Of a stretch of DNA of 64,000 nt, positions 18,379 through 27,530 are shown one piece after another (the first letter of the stretch is position 1; every line of letters starts with the position of its first letter). The translations under genes and the position numbers were made by a program. Location: positions 1-64,000 of the forward strand of contig SUVK01000003.1 of the NCBI GenBank assembly GCA_015062055.1. Direction: 5' to 3'. The notes beneath the pieces were generated by a model. The model saw only the letters and a list, made by a program, of their open reading frames with translations, was not told the DNA's origin and did not search any database. The stretch is from Akkermansiaceae bacterium (GTDB lineage: Bacteria; Verrucomicrobiota; Verrucomicrobiia; Verrucomicrobiales; Akkermansiaceae).

Positions 18379-21096
18379 ATGAGTGAAACAAGAATTCGCC
18401 CGGTAGACGTAGCAGAGGAGGTCTCCCGCAGCTTCCTGGACTACTCCATGTCCGTTATCATCTCCCGCGCCTTGCCCGATGCCCGAGACGGCCTCAAACC
18501 CTCCCAGCGCCGCGTGCTTTATGCCATGCACGAGCTTGGCCTGGTGCCCTCTAAGGGTACCATCAAATGCGGTAAAATCGTGGGTGATACCATCGGTAAC
18601 TATCACCCCCACGGCGACCAATCCGCCTACGGTACCCTCGTTACCATGGCCCAGCCTTGGAATATGCGAGACGTTCTCGTACAAGGGCAGGGTAACTTCG
18701 GAACTCCCGAGGGCGACCCCCCTGCCGCCATGCGTTATACCGAGGCTAAGCTCAGCCACTTGGGTGTGGCCCTCATGGATGACTTGGACAAAGACACCGT
18801 AGACTTCCAGCCCAACTACGACAACCGCCTTACAGAGCCCGTAGTGTTCCCCTCCGCCTTCCCCAACCTGTTGGTGAACGGTGGCACCGGTATTGCCGTA
18901 GGCATGGCTACCAATATGGCCCCGCACAACCTCGGCGAAGTGGTAGACGGCATTTGCGCCTTCATCGACAACCCCCTCATCACCTCCGAGGCACTGCGCG
19001 CCTACATCAAGGGACCCGACTTCCCCACCGGTGGCTATATCCTTGGTTACAAAGGCATAGACAGCTACTTCCGCACCGGCAAAGGCAGCGTACGCATGCG
19101 CGGTAAAATTGAGGTTGTTACCAATGAAAACGGCCGAGAGTTTTTACATATCTCCGATGTGCCCTACGGCGTAAACCGAGCCGTACTGCAAGAGCGCATT
19201 GCCGAGCTGGTGCGCGACAAGGTTATTACCGACATTGCCGGTATGCGCGACCTGACCGACTACATCGAGATTGAGCTCAAGCGCGATGCCCGCCCGCAGG
19301 TAGTCATCAACCAGCTCTACAAACTCACCAGCATGGATACCTCATTCTCCGTAAACATGCTGGCCATTCACGAGGGACGCCCCAAGGTGCTCACCATGAA
19401 AGACGCCATCAACTTCTACGTAGAACACCGCCGTGAGGTTGTTGTGCGCCGCACTAAGTTCTTGCTGCGCAAAGCAGAAGACCGTGCCGAGGTGTTAGAG
19501 GCCTACCTCATCGCCTTGGCCAACCTCGATGAGTTCATCCGCATCATCCGCGAGTCCCGCAACCGAGAGGAAGCCCGCAACAAGCTCATGGCGTTCCGGT
19601 TCCCGGTAGAGCTGGCACGCGGACTCGGCATCCTCATCCACAGCCAACCCTCCGTACAAGGGGACTCCTACGTGTTTACCGAGCGCCAAGTCAACGCCAT
19701 TCTCGACCTGCGCCTCTACCAACTCACCGCGCTGGAGAACGACAAAATCTCTGACGAGTACAAGAAGCTGCTCGAGATTATCGAAGACTATCTGGACATT
19801 CTTGCCAACGAGGCACGCGTGCTCGGTATCGTGAAAGACGAGCTGCGCACCATCAAAGAGAAATATGCCACCCCGCGCATGACCCACATCATACCGTTTG
19901 AGGGCGACATGGCCATTGAGGACCTCATCCCCAATGACTCGATGATTGTAACCATCTCTCACAGCGGCTACATCAAACGCACCAACTCCGACGAGTACCG
20001 CCTGCAGGCCCGAGGCGGCAAGGGCATCAAAGCCGCCACCACCAAGAGCAAGAAAGACGCCAACGACTACGTAGAGCACCTCTTCGCTGCCCAGAATCAT
20101 GACTACATCATGTTCTTCACCAACACCGGCCGTGTGTATGTAGAGCGCGTGTACGAGATTGACGAGGCTGCACGCTCTGCCCAAGGCCGCTCGATTAAGA
20201 ACCTGCTCGACATGCAGCAAGACGAGCGCATTGCCGCTATCCTTAGACTCGAGCGCAAAGTGAGCGACGACGGCAAGGATATCACCTTTGCCGAAGGCAG
20301 CGGTAACGTTGTCTTTGCCACCAAGGACGGCACCGTCAAGAAGACCTCCCTGCATGACTTCGTCAACTACCGTAAAGCCGGTATCATCGCCATTAACCTC
20401 GAGGATGGTAACTCCCTCGTCAATGCCGTGCTTACCACGGGCGAGCAAGATGTCATTATCGTAACGCACAACGGTATGAGCATCCGCTTCTCCGAAAGCC
20501 AAATGCGCACTCAAGGCCGCAACACTATCGGTGTGCGTGGTATCAAACTGCGCGAAGGGGACTACGTGGTTGCCATGGCAGTGGTGCCCGAGGGCGAAAC
20601 GGCTACCCCCGCCGCTGACGATGCCGATGACTCCGCAGAACCCGCAGACGATGCGGTAGAAGTGTCGGCCGACGACACCACCGAAGCAGCCTCTGCCTAC
20701 TCGTTGCTCGTTGTCTCCGAAAACGGCCTCGGTAAACGCACCAAGTTCGGTGCCTATCGCCTGCAAAGCCGTGGCGGTATCGGTATCAAGACCATGAATT
20801 GCACCGAAAAGACCGGCTTGGTAGTCTCTGCCACCACGGTGACAGATGCCGACGAACTCATGATTATGACCAGCGGCGGCCAATCCGTGCGCATGAAGGT
20901 TAATACCATCCGCGAAACCGGCCGCACGGCTCAGGGTGTAAAACTCATTACCCTCAACGATAAAGAGGCCATCCAAGAGATTACCCTCGTTATCCCCGAC
21001 GACGATGAGGATTCCCCCGCCGATGAGGCCGACACTACTGAAAGCACCGAGGAGGTGACCGATACCCCCGCCCCCGAAACCGAGGTGCAAGAGTAA
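18379..21096 (+). CDS. gyrA: DNA gyrase subunit A
   Basis: 905 aa. The breakage-reunion domain has catalytic Tyr120 in AAMRYTEAKLS. The GyrA box (LQARGGKGIKAA) starts the C-terminal beta-pinwheel that wraps DNA, which argues for gyrase rather than ParC. The quinolone-determining loop reads HPHGDQSAYGTLV, so the positions equal to E. coli Ser83 and Asp87 are Gln81 and Gly85. An acidic insertion (DDADDSAEPADDAVEVSADDTTE) interrupts the pinwheel, and the tail is strongly acidic (DDDEDSPADEADTTESTEE). Expressed from the gyrB promoter and followed by a strong terminator. Confidence 0.96.
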   Translation: MSETRIRPVDVAEEVSRSFLDYSMSVIISRALPDARDGLKPSQRRVLYAMHELGLVPSKGTIKCGKIVGDTIGNYHPHGDQSAYGTLVTMAQPWNMRDVLVQGQGNFGTPEGDPPAAMRYTEAKLSHLGVALMDDLDKDTVDFQPNYDNRLTEPVVFPSAFPNLLVNGGTGIAVGMATNMAPHNLGEVVDGICAFIDNPLITSEALRAYIKGPDFPTGGYILGYKGIDSYFRTGKGSVRMRGKIEVVTNENGREFLHISDVPYGVNRAVLQERIAELVRDKVITDIAGMRDLTDYIEIELKRDARPQVVINQLYKLTSMDTSFSVNMLAIHEGRPKVLTMKDAINFYVEHRREVVVRRTKFLLRKAEDRAEVLEAYLIALANLDEFIRIIRESRNREEARNKLMAFRFPVELARGLGILIHSQPSVQGDSYVFTERQVNAILDLRLYQLTALENDKISDEYKKLLEIIEDYLDILANEARVLGIVKDELRTIKEKYATPRMTHIIPFEGDMAIEDLIPNDSMIVTISHSGYIKRTNSDEYRLQARGGKGIKAATTKSKKDANDYVEHLFAAQNHDYIMFFTNTGRVYVERVYEIDEAARSAQGRSIKNLLDMQQDERIAAILRLERKVSDDGKDITFAEGSGNVVFATKDGTVKKTSLHDFVNYRKAGIIAINLEDGNSLVNAVLTTGEQDVIIVTHNGMSIRFSESQMRTQGRNTIGVRGIKLREGDYVVAMAVVPEGETATPAADDADDSAEPADDAVEVSADDTTEAASAYSLLVVSENGLGKRTKFGAYRLQSRGGIGIKTMNCTEKTGLVVSATTVTDADELMIMTSGGQSVRMKVNTIRETGRTAQGVKLITLNDKEAIQEITLVIPDDDEDSPADEADTTESTEEVTDTPAPETEVQE

Positions 21097-21130
21097 TCCC
21101 CCCCCCCACACACCTTCAGTATTCATTTTC

Positions 21131-21171
21131 CCACCCCTCGCCCCACTTTGCGGTGCGAGGGGTGGCTTTTT
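21131..21171 (+). terminator. Terminator of the gyrBA operon
   Basis: Stem ccacccctcgc / gcgaggggtgg (11 bp), 13-nt loop, then CTTTTT. Confidence 0.92.
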
Positions 21172-21203
21172 ATAAAAAACGGTTTCATCTATTTGATTAA
21201 AGT

Positions 21204-21232
21204 TTTTTAGGAGTAATAATTCCTACTATACT
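21204..21232 (+). promoter_or_regulatory. Candidate promoter of the tubulin/stator operon
   Basis: TTTTTA, 17 bp, TATACT. An inverted repeat TAGGA-gtaataat-TCCTA lies between the two hexamers and could be an operator. The -35 match is weak. The next 120 nt to the first gene are very AT-rich, with a T10 run, and contain no other clear signal. Confidence 0.4.
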
Positions 21233-21352
21233 AAAATGATTTATAAGCTTTTTTTTTTAGTTGTTTACGAAAATTTATCTGTACATGCCATTCGAAATAA
21301 GTTCTACTGCCGGAGAATTAGTGTAACTGATAACTAATAAAAATATACTGAT

Positions 21353-21952
21353 ATGATTACAATTCTGGCAGCGTATGACGTAACGGTATCATCTTGGTTG
21401 CTTCATGCATTTTCCTCGATGGTGTCGGACCCCTTCTATGCATTGGTAATACTGTGTGTAGTAACGGTGGCTCTGTTCTTGATTTTCGGCAAGCTTTGGG
21501 GCTTGGCGTGGAATAAGAAGTGGGTATTCTCCGGGAATCGATTCTTGACGGTTGGTTTGATTTCTCTTATTGGAGGTCTGAGTCTTGCAGCGGTAAATGG
21601 CTTGTACGGCGGTAAATTCTTCCAGACGGAGGTGGTCGATGCTATGGAGGCCATTCAGCAATCCGGTGCTGTGCTATATGACGATATTAAGGATCCGGAC
21701 ATGGGCTATACGGCCGCTCGTCCCATGCTTGATAAAGTGCAGCTGCAGGCCGTTGAGTCTGATGAGGAAAGAATCGAGCTGGAGAAGGGAAACCCGATTA
21801 TTGTTACTGTAGATGACAAGGTGGTAGCCCCTTATTTCACGGCCCTGCGCATTCTCTGGACTCTGTTCTGGTGCGTATTGGCTTCACTGATTATCGGTGT
21901 AGCTTGGTTTGCCTATAAGGATATTAAAGTAAAAGAGAAGTATAACTTTTAA
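21353..21952 (+). CDS. Membrane protein, first gene of the tubulin/stator operon
   Basis: 199 aa. Hydrophobic segments lie at about 28-47 (YALVILCVVTVALFLIFGKL) and 64-82 (FLTVGLISLIGGLSLAAVNGL). A soluble domain of about 75 residues follows, and the protein ends with a third hydrophobic segment (ALRILWTLFWCVLASLIIGVAWFAYKDIKVKEKYNF). I do not recognise the family. The last gene of the operon has the same plan and also ends in a helix followed by AYKDI and aromatic/basic residues, so the two look like distant paralogues. It lies 14 nt before the tubulin-like gene, hence almost certainly co-transcribed. Confidence 0.8.
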   Translation: MITILAAYDVTVSSWLLHAFSSMVSDPFYALVILCVVTVALFLIFGKLWGLAWNKKWVFSGNRFLTVGLISLIGGLSLAAVNGLYGGKFFQTEVVDAMEAIQQSGAVLYDDIKDPDMGYTAARPMLDKVQLQAVESDEERIELEKGNPIIVTVDDKVVAPYFTALRILWTLFWCVLASLIIGVAWFAYKDIKVKEKYNF

Positions 21953-21966
21953 TCTGACTTACTACA

Positions 21967-24900
21967 ATGGAAGGAAAGAAACCTCAAAATGAATTAATTA
22001 TTGGTTTGGGTGGTTGTGGTGGCCGCTCCATCAAGGAATTCCGCCGCACGGTAGAAATGCGTGCGAAAGATTACAAATATATCACCGATATAGGTACAAA
22101 GATAGATTATTTGTACATTGACTCCAATAATGATATTTTGGGTGCCAATGACTGGACGGTGTTCGGCAAGAATATCCGTTTGGAGCCTAATCAGATAATT
22201 GAACTGAAACAAAGCGGTGTTACTCCGGATATTGATGAAATTTCCTCTTATCCCAATGTTGAACCATGGATCGGTGATATTAAGGATAGCTTCCGCCAGC
22301 GTTCCAATGCCACCGATGATGAGAGCGTGCAAAGGACTCTGCAGACCATGCATGGCGCCGGGCAGTTGCGCCGTTATGGACGTGCTTTGTTCTCCATGCA
22401 TTCTGCCGCTGTTCGTACAACGCTCAGACAGAAAATAGATGATTTGGTGACCGGTAGAGATAATGAGGTGACATTCCGCATTTTCTGTACACTGGGTGGC
22501 GGTACCGGCAGTGGTAGCCTCATCGACATGATTACGCTGATTCAGTCTCTTTGTCAATCAATGGGAGTGAGAAGAAGTGTGATTGTGTATGCTTATGTTG
22601 CTGCTTCCAGGGCAGATGGCGCAAATGCCGGGTCGTTCTATGAGAATGAGTATTGCTCTTTGCGTGACTTGAATGCCTTGATGGTTGGTAGTTATCATCC
22701 CATGGTAACGGGAATGCCGTTTAACGATGCTCGAGATAGCGAGTTTAATTTGCCGACTCCTGTTAATCGCGTCTACATTTCATCGGATCTTGCTCCGGGT
22801 ACTCCTGAGTTGCGAGACCAAGTTAAGTCGGTAACGGCTGCTTGTTTTGACTCCATTGTATATGCTCATTCTTATCAAGACCCGAATTGCTTGAGAGCCA
22901 TTTCTGATGAAGACTTGGTAGATGTTACTCCAGGTGAGCCGAATAGCCGTGGCAGAATCGTGCGCAGCTATCGCTTTTCTGTGTTAGGCTCTCGCCGTTG
23001 GAGTGTACCTACTACGCAGATTCGCGAGTTGTTGAACTGCGAGACGGAGGTTCGCGTTTGGGATTCCTTGCTCCATGGTAATAAATTACCCGATGGTACA
23101 GAGCGTGATATAAGTGTGTTGGAAGGATTCCGTTTAGGATTTACGCAGACTGAAACATCAGATGAGCTTAAGAAACTTGAGGTAGAGTCTATCCAACAGA
23201 TTACAGCCCTGTACGAGGAAATAAAAACACAAAATCGCCGCGATGAACGCGTGCTGACCGATTTACGTGCCAAGGCAGAGGAATTCTTGGCCTCTTCCAA
23301 GAAACTGCATGCAGATCAAAATAGGAGAGTTCGCCTCATTGATTCTTATAAGAAATCTGTGAACACCATAGAGCGTTCTCTCTTGGAAGCTTTGGATAAT
23401 GTAATTACTTGGGACATCAAGCCCAGCGTATGGGGGCTCAAGGATGTACAGCGCTATTTGGCTGAGCTTCGCCGCTCTTTGATTAATTGGCATGAGGTCT
23501 ATGTGCCGAACTCCTCTCAGGAAGATATTGAAAAGGAGAGAGGTATTATCTGCGACATCATGCAAGAGCGCGAGGAGCAGTGGCTGAAACTGGGTGTGCT
23601 CACCATTCAATTTACTAAGTTGGATGAGCGTATGATTGAGGCTCAATATGCCGATTCCTGCAGCATGGTATTCAATGGCCTTAAGGAGTTCAAGCGGATG
23701 GTCCTCAGTGAGTTGATTAAGAAGATTGACGACATGATTCGCCGCATTGAAGCTTCTCTGAATACTCTTATCAGCGGTATTGAGAGCACACGCGCAAGCG
23801 CTGAACAGCTGGTTACGACCTTGTCTCATGAGTTGCAAGCTCATACTAGTGCTGCAAAAGCCCGTGGTATGCGCGATATGTATGCCTACGATGATAATAA
23901 TCTCAGGGCTATTCGTAACGCCATGGCTGAGCAGGATGACTTGCATGTGGAAGAAATGAAGAACTACACCGATGCTCTCAAGAAAGCCGTTGGTGATGGT
24001 GAACGTATGATTCTGTGCAACTCCAATACAGCGCAGCTTTTTGTCAATGATTTGCGTACCGGTATTTTGAATGAAACAATGGAGCGCATCCATGACAGAG
24101 CTGTGAATGTTGCTGCATTGCAGTCTGTTCTTGTGGGTAATATTATAGACCGTTTGGCACAGATTGGTACTGATGTGCCTGCTAACTGGGAGCATAACCT
24201 CGGGCCTCTTGTTGAGCAGTTTATGAGAGGAATGCCCATTAGTGCCGAAATTAACGGCAATGATGGTTTGCGTCAGCCCCAGGTTTCTCCGGCTGCTGCT
24301 ATTGTTGTCGGTCTGCCTGAAACTGCGCAGAATCCTGCCTTGCTCAACTGGCTTGAGCAAAAAATTCGGACTTCTCGCCCGAATACCTACATTATTCTCG
24401 GTGGCCGTATGGAGTTCTATAAACACCATAGCCCGGAGGAAATCCGCGTATTGTATGTGCCATACTGGATGCCCTGCCGCTTTGCCGGCGTGTCCTCCTA
24501 CGTGGAGGGTAGGTACCAGAGTACTCTGGAGGAAAACGATCGCGCCAAGATTTACTTCGCGAACTATGACGCTACCGGTGAAGATGGCAGCAGGTTCTTC
24601 AATCGCCCGGCTCTGACATTGGGCGGTGAGCCTGATGAGAGAAATATCAGCACTACGGAACTTATGTCGGAACTTTTCATTCGCGTGAAGGGTAAGGAAG
24701 AGCCCATGATCATGAAGACCACCAGAGGAGTCGAATTCGCTAGGGATGTAGACAAGTATGATGGTATTAATTACACTAATCCATATACTGAGACTCAGAT
24801 TCGCTTCCCCGGGCAGGCATATAAAAATGATATGATGAGAGCCTTGCGCATGGCCGTACGTGAATCGACTGAACCAGATTTGTATGTATCGATGACCCTC

Positions 24901-25023
24901 AAGGAAAAAGAAGCTGTTTATATGAAGTATAGCGATAAGCTGGCCGCTGAAGAACAAGGTTCGGAAGCGTGGTTGGAAGCTCGCGAAAAACGTGATTTGG
25001 TACGTAGATTGCTTGAGCTGTAA
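21967..25023 (+). CDS. Tubulin/FtsZ-superfamily GTPase with long coiled-coil region
   Basis: 1018 aa, about three times the size of FtsZ. The N-terminal 350 residues have the tubulin-fold nucleotide site: ELIIGLGGCGGRSIKEF (glycine-rich loop, 13-19), GAGQLRRYGRALF (130-142, the FtsZ GAG-x-x-P-x-x-G position) and the signature LGGGTGSGS (176-184). I see no clear FtsZ T7 loop (N-x-D-x-x-D). Residues about 430-790 are mainly charged helices predicted to form coiled coil (EEIKTQNRRDERVLTDLRAKAEEFLASSKKLHADQNRR). The last 200 residues form an alpha/beta region (NTYIILGGRMEFYKHHSPEEIRVLYVPYW). It belongs to the Tubulin_2-like bacterial group rather than to FtsZ or phage TubZ. The neighbours suggest a role at the membrane. 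Confidence 0.85.
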   Translation: MEGKKPQNELIIGLGGCGGRSIKEFRRTVEMRAKDYKYITDIGTKIDYLYIDSNNDILGANDWTVFGKNIRLEPNQIIELKQSGVTPDIDEISSYPNVEPWIGDIKDSFRQRSNATDDESVQRTLQTMHGAGQLRRYGRALFSMHSAAVRTTLRQKIDDLVTGRDNEVTFRIFCTLGGGTGSGSLIDMITLIQSLCQSMGVRRSVIVYAYVAASRADGANAGSFYENEYCSLRDLNALMVGSYHPMVTGMPFNDARDSEFNLPTPVNRVYISSDLAPGTPELRDQVKSVTAACFDSIVYAHSYQDPNCLRAISDEDLVDVTPGEPNSRGRIVRSYRFSVLGSRRWSVPTTQIRELLNCETEVRVWDSLLHGNKLPDGTERDISVLEGFRLGFTQTETSDELKKLEVESIQQITALYEEIKTQNRRDERVLTDLRAKAEEFLASSKKLHADQNRRVRLIDSYKKSVNTIERSLLEALDNVITWDIKPSVWGLKDVQRYLAELRRSLINWHEVYVPNSSQEDIEKERGIICDIMQEREEQWLKLGVLTIQFTKLDERMIEAQYADSCSMVFNGLKEFKRMVLSELIKKIDDMIRRIEASLNTLISGIESTRASAEQLVTTLSHELQAHTSAAKARGMRDMYAYDDNNLRAIRNAMAEQDDLHVEEMKNYTDALKKAVGDGERMILCNSNTAQLFVNDLRTGILNETMERIHDRAVNVAALQSVLVGNIIDRLAQIGTDVPANWEHNLGPLVEQFMRGMPISAEINGNDGLRQPQVSPAAAIVVGLPETAQNPALLNWLEQKIRTSRPNTYIILGGRMEFYKHHSPEEIRVLYVPYWMPCRFAGVSSYVEGRYQSTLEENDRAKIYFANYDATGEDGSRFFNRPALTLGGEPDERNISTTELMSELFIRVKGKEEPMIMKTTRGVEFARDVDKYDGINYTNPYTETQIRFPGQAYKNDMMRALRMAVRESTEPDLYVSMTLKEKEAVYMKYSDKLAAEEQGSEAWLEAREKRDLVRRLLEL

Positions 25024-25045
25024 TAGCTGAATTAACTTAAAAAAG

Positions 25046-25081
25046 CCACCGGGTTGGGTTTGAGAGAGCCCGGCCCGGTGG
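25046..25081 (+). promoter_or_regulatory. Long intercistronic stem-loop inside the operon
   Basis: ccaccgggttgggt / gcccggcccggtgg forms a 14-pair stem (with G-U pairs) and an 8-nt loop in the 93-nt gap after the tubulin-like gene. No T-run follows, so it is more likely an mRNA processing or stability element, or a leaky terminator, than a full stop. Confidence 0.6.
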
Positions 25082-25116
25082 TGCTGAAAATAAATCTCTC
25101 GATAGGAAGTGACGTT

Positions 25117-27498
25117 ATGGATCCTAAGCATAAAAGTTTGCTCATAAAAGTAGGAGGTGTTTTTGCTGCGCTGTTGGGATTAGCGTGGTGCTGTTCTGAT
25201 GATGGGGAGGAAGCTTACAATATAGATGCGGAGGTGTATAAAAAGATGGTAGTAGCCGAAGTTAATAAGGTTGTGAAAGCTGCATCGAAGCCCGTGAAAG
25301 CGCAATATGTTTATGATGCAGATGCTTTGTTGAGTCAATTGGAATCTTGCTTACGAGAAATAGAAAGTAAGTCTCGCGATTCTCAAGTGTTGGCAGAGGA
25401 AATTGAAGAATTGAATAATAAGCAACAGCCGGAAAATGTGGTGGTAGAATGCGGGGAAAAGCTTGCTCGCATTAAAGAGTTGAATAAAGAGTGCCTTGAG
25501 CTTCAGAACGAAGCTCAGAGTCTATATGACGAGGTTCTTAAAGAGTGGGAGACTAAGGCCAATGAACCCGACGAAACGTATGCTAATTATGCTATGGTCG
25601 AAAAAATCTGCGCCGAATTACCGAAGTATAAAGATGAGGCGATAGAACGGCGAAAACACGGTAAATCCCATTGGGAGGGGCGCCGTACCTACACTTGGAT
25701 TATTGAGAAACTGTATAAAGTGAAAGTGCCACGTGTCATATCGCAGATGAATAAGCGTAAAGCTGAGGTGGCGGATGCTAGGGCGTCTCGAGAGATGGTT
25801 ATCACCAACGAGAAGGTTGGCGAAGGTAAGCAGGCTAAGTTTATAGTAGATCATAACAAGCCGAAGATGGTGGAAATTGATACCACTTTGAATAAGATAA
25901 AAGAGTGCAAAGGTGGTAATGAATCCGTTGCTATGCCGGACGTAAAACCGGAGCCTAAGCCCTTGCCTCCGCCCGAGTTTAAACCCGATTTGGTGTTGAC
26001 GGCAACAGGCGATTTGGCTGACTCCTTGTTGAGTAGCTTGGTGACCCGCTGGCTTACGGAAAATCAAGCTAAGCCTGTGAACGGCTCTCGATTTGTCTGG
26101 GCTAAACGTAAAGGTAACTTGGAGCTCGAAGCAAATGTGCCGTCCGCATTACAAGGGACCGAGCCTGGCAAGTTGCGTATACGCATTATTCCTACGCAGA
26201 ATGCTGCTGATGCGTTTAAGTCCGTAGGAGCACAAGGTAACGCCAACTTGATGCTTACGGGAATTACTCCCGATAGAGCAATGTTGGTCACCTGGTTGCC
26301 GGACGGAATGAGACAAGAGCAGTTAGGTCGCGCGTTCAAGGCTCGCGTGTGTTACGATGCCTTGGTGTTCTTCCGTGGTGACCAGCTGCTTGACATGAAG
26401 ACCCCGTTGCGTTCTGCTACCATGAAGCAGCAGCCTTCAGTGTATTCTGTGAATGATGCTGCACGCACGGAGGCGGCTCAAGTGTTCGGTTTGATGCCTA
26501 ATACGCAAAAAGGCGATGTGCAGGAAAAACGCAACCTCTCCATGCGAGATTTGCGTAACGAGCATGCTAAAAAAATGATTTTCGGTGTGTGGCATAAAGA
26601 TGCCGCCGGAGCGTTGTCCTATAGCGATACTCCGACCATTTGTTATGCTGCCGGTTGGGAGAGTGAGGAAGCTTTCAAACATGTGCCCGGAGAGTACATG
26701 CCTAGCACTCAGGGGGTAGACCCCACTCCGGCCAACATAGCTACCGGGCGTTATGCTTATTCATACAGTATTTATGGATACCGCAGCACACGTGATACGG
26801 ATTCTCGCGCCTCTGCCTTGTCTGCAGACTTGCTGGCATTCATTGCCAATGCAGAGAATGCCGGTGTAACGCAAATTATAAGCGACGCCGGTTTTGTGCC
26901 GGTTGAGCTGGGTATGGATAACCTGAAGCGTGATAATGAGCTGACCCGAGATGACTTACCCATTCCCGTTCTGCTTAAGGCTATGGGCAAAGATGCCGAA
27001 AAGTTTGGCTATGATGTGGAAGAAGCCAATGAGAACAACTACTCCGTGTATGGAGTGCGCGTGCCCTTTGCCATCTATTTCGAGACGGGTAGTGACAAGA
27101 GCGAAGAAGGCCGTATCATGCTGGATGCGGATGCAGCCTATTATACCTCAACTCAGGCTTTTGCGCGTATACAAGAGCTGGTGAAGAACGAGCGCGCCGT
27201 TATTGTGGTGGTAGGCCATGCCGATATTCAGCATAGAGGGCTACTCATGGTGGATCAATCATCTTGGAAATCTAATTTGAATTTGTCTCAGAGACGTGCT
27301 TCTTTCTTGGGTGAAGAGTTAAAAAAGAAGTTCCCCGGCAGCAAGTTGCTGAGCCATGTCGCCATTGGTACCGGTTGGGCCCGCCCCGCATGCGATATCA
27401 GTCTTAACAAAGATACTGCGGCACAGGAAAACGAGTTGTCCCGCTGCCGTCGCGCAGAGGTCTTCATCATCTTCCCTGTGCCCGGGAGTGGTGAGTAA
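25117..27498 (+). CDS. Membrane-anchored PBP-like / OmpA-like fusion protein
   Basis: 793 aa. A short basic N-terminus and one hydrophobic segment (LLIKVGGVFAALLGLAW) followed by CC suggest a membrane anchor, possibly a lipoprotein although the -1 residue is Trp. Residues about 40-270 are coiled coil. Residues about 285-480 resemble the PstS-type binding-protein fold (LTATGDLADSLLSSLVTRWL; LRIRIIPTQNAADAFKSV). The C-terminal 170 residues are OmpA-like (GVRVPFAIYFETGSDKSEEGRIMLD, VIVVVGHADIQHRG, LNLSQRRASFLGEELKKKF), including the N-x-x-L-S-x-x-R-A peptidoglycan-binding motif. Start: ATG with AGGAAG upstream, rather than the ORF-track start 21 codons earlier. It would link the operon's machine to the cell wall. 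Confidence 0.8.
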   Translation: MDPKHKSLLIKVGGVFAALLGLAWCCSDDGEEAYNIDAEVYKKMVVAEVNKVVKAASKPVKAQYVYDADALLSQLESCLREIESKSRDSQVLAEEIEELNNKQQPENVVVECGEKLARIKELNKECLELQNEAQSLYDEVLKEWETKANEPDETYANYAMVEKICAELPKYKDEAIERRKHGKSHWEGRRTYTWIIEKLYKVKVPRVISQMNKRKAEVADARASREMVITNEKVGEGKQAKFIVDHNKPKMVEIDTTLNKIKECKGGNESVAMPDVKPEPKPLPPPEFKPDLVLTATGDLADSLLSSLVTRWLTENQAKPVNGSRFVWAKRKGNLELEANVPSALQGTEPGKLRIRIIPTQNAADAFKSVGAQGNANLMLTGITPDRAMLVTWLPDGMRQEQLGRAFKARVCYDALVFFRGDQLLDMKTPLRSATMKQQPSVYSVNDAARTEAAQVFGLMPNTQKGDVQEKRNLSMRDLRNEHAKKMIFGVWHKDAAGALSYSDTPTICYAAGWESEEAFKHVPGEYMPSTQGVDPTPANIATGRYAYSYSIYGYRSTRDTDSRASALSADLLAFIANAENAGVTQIISDAGFVPVELGMDNLKRDNELTRDDLPIPVLLKAMGKDAEKFGYDVEEANENNYSVYGVRVPFAIYFETGSDKSEEGRIMLDADAAYYTSTQAFARIQELVKNERAVIVVVGHADIQHRGLLMVDQSSWKSNLNLSQRRASFLGEELKKKFPGSKLLSHVAIGTGWARPACDISLNKDTAAQENELSRCRRAEVFIIFPVPGSGE

Positions 27499-27530
27499 AA
27501 AGAAAACAAAACTTCTGCTATAAGAAGGCT

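Noticed and set aside
21967-25023. Plasmid/phage TubZ or the cell-division FtsZ
   Set aside because: It is far longer, has coiled coil and a C-terminal domain, shows no clear T7 motif, and has no partition or division genes next to it.
23263-25131. 622-aa minus-strand ORF
   Set aside because: Antisense to the tubulin-like gene; no signal, motif or initiation context.
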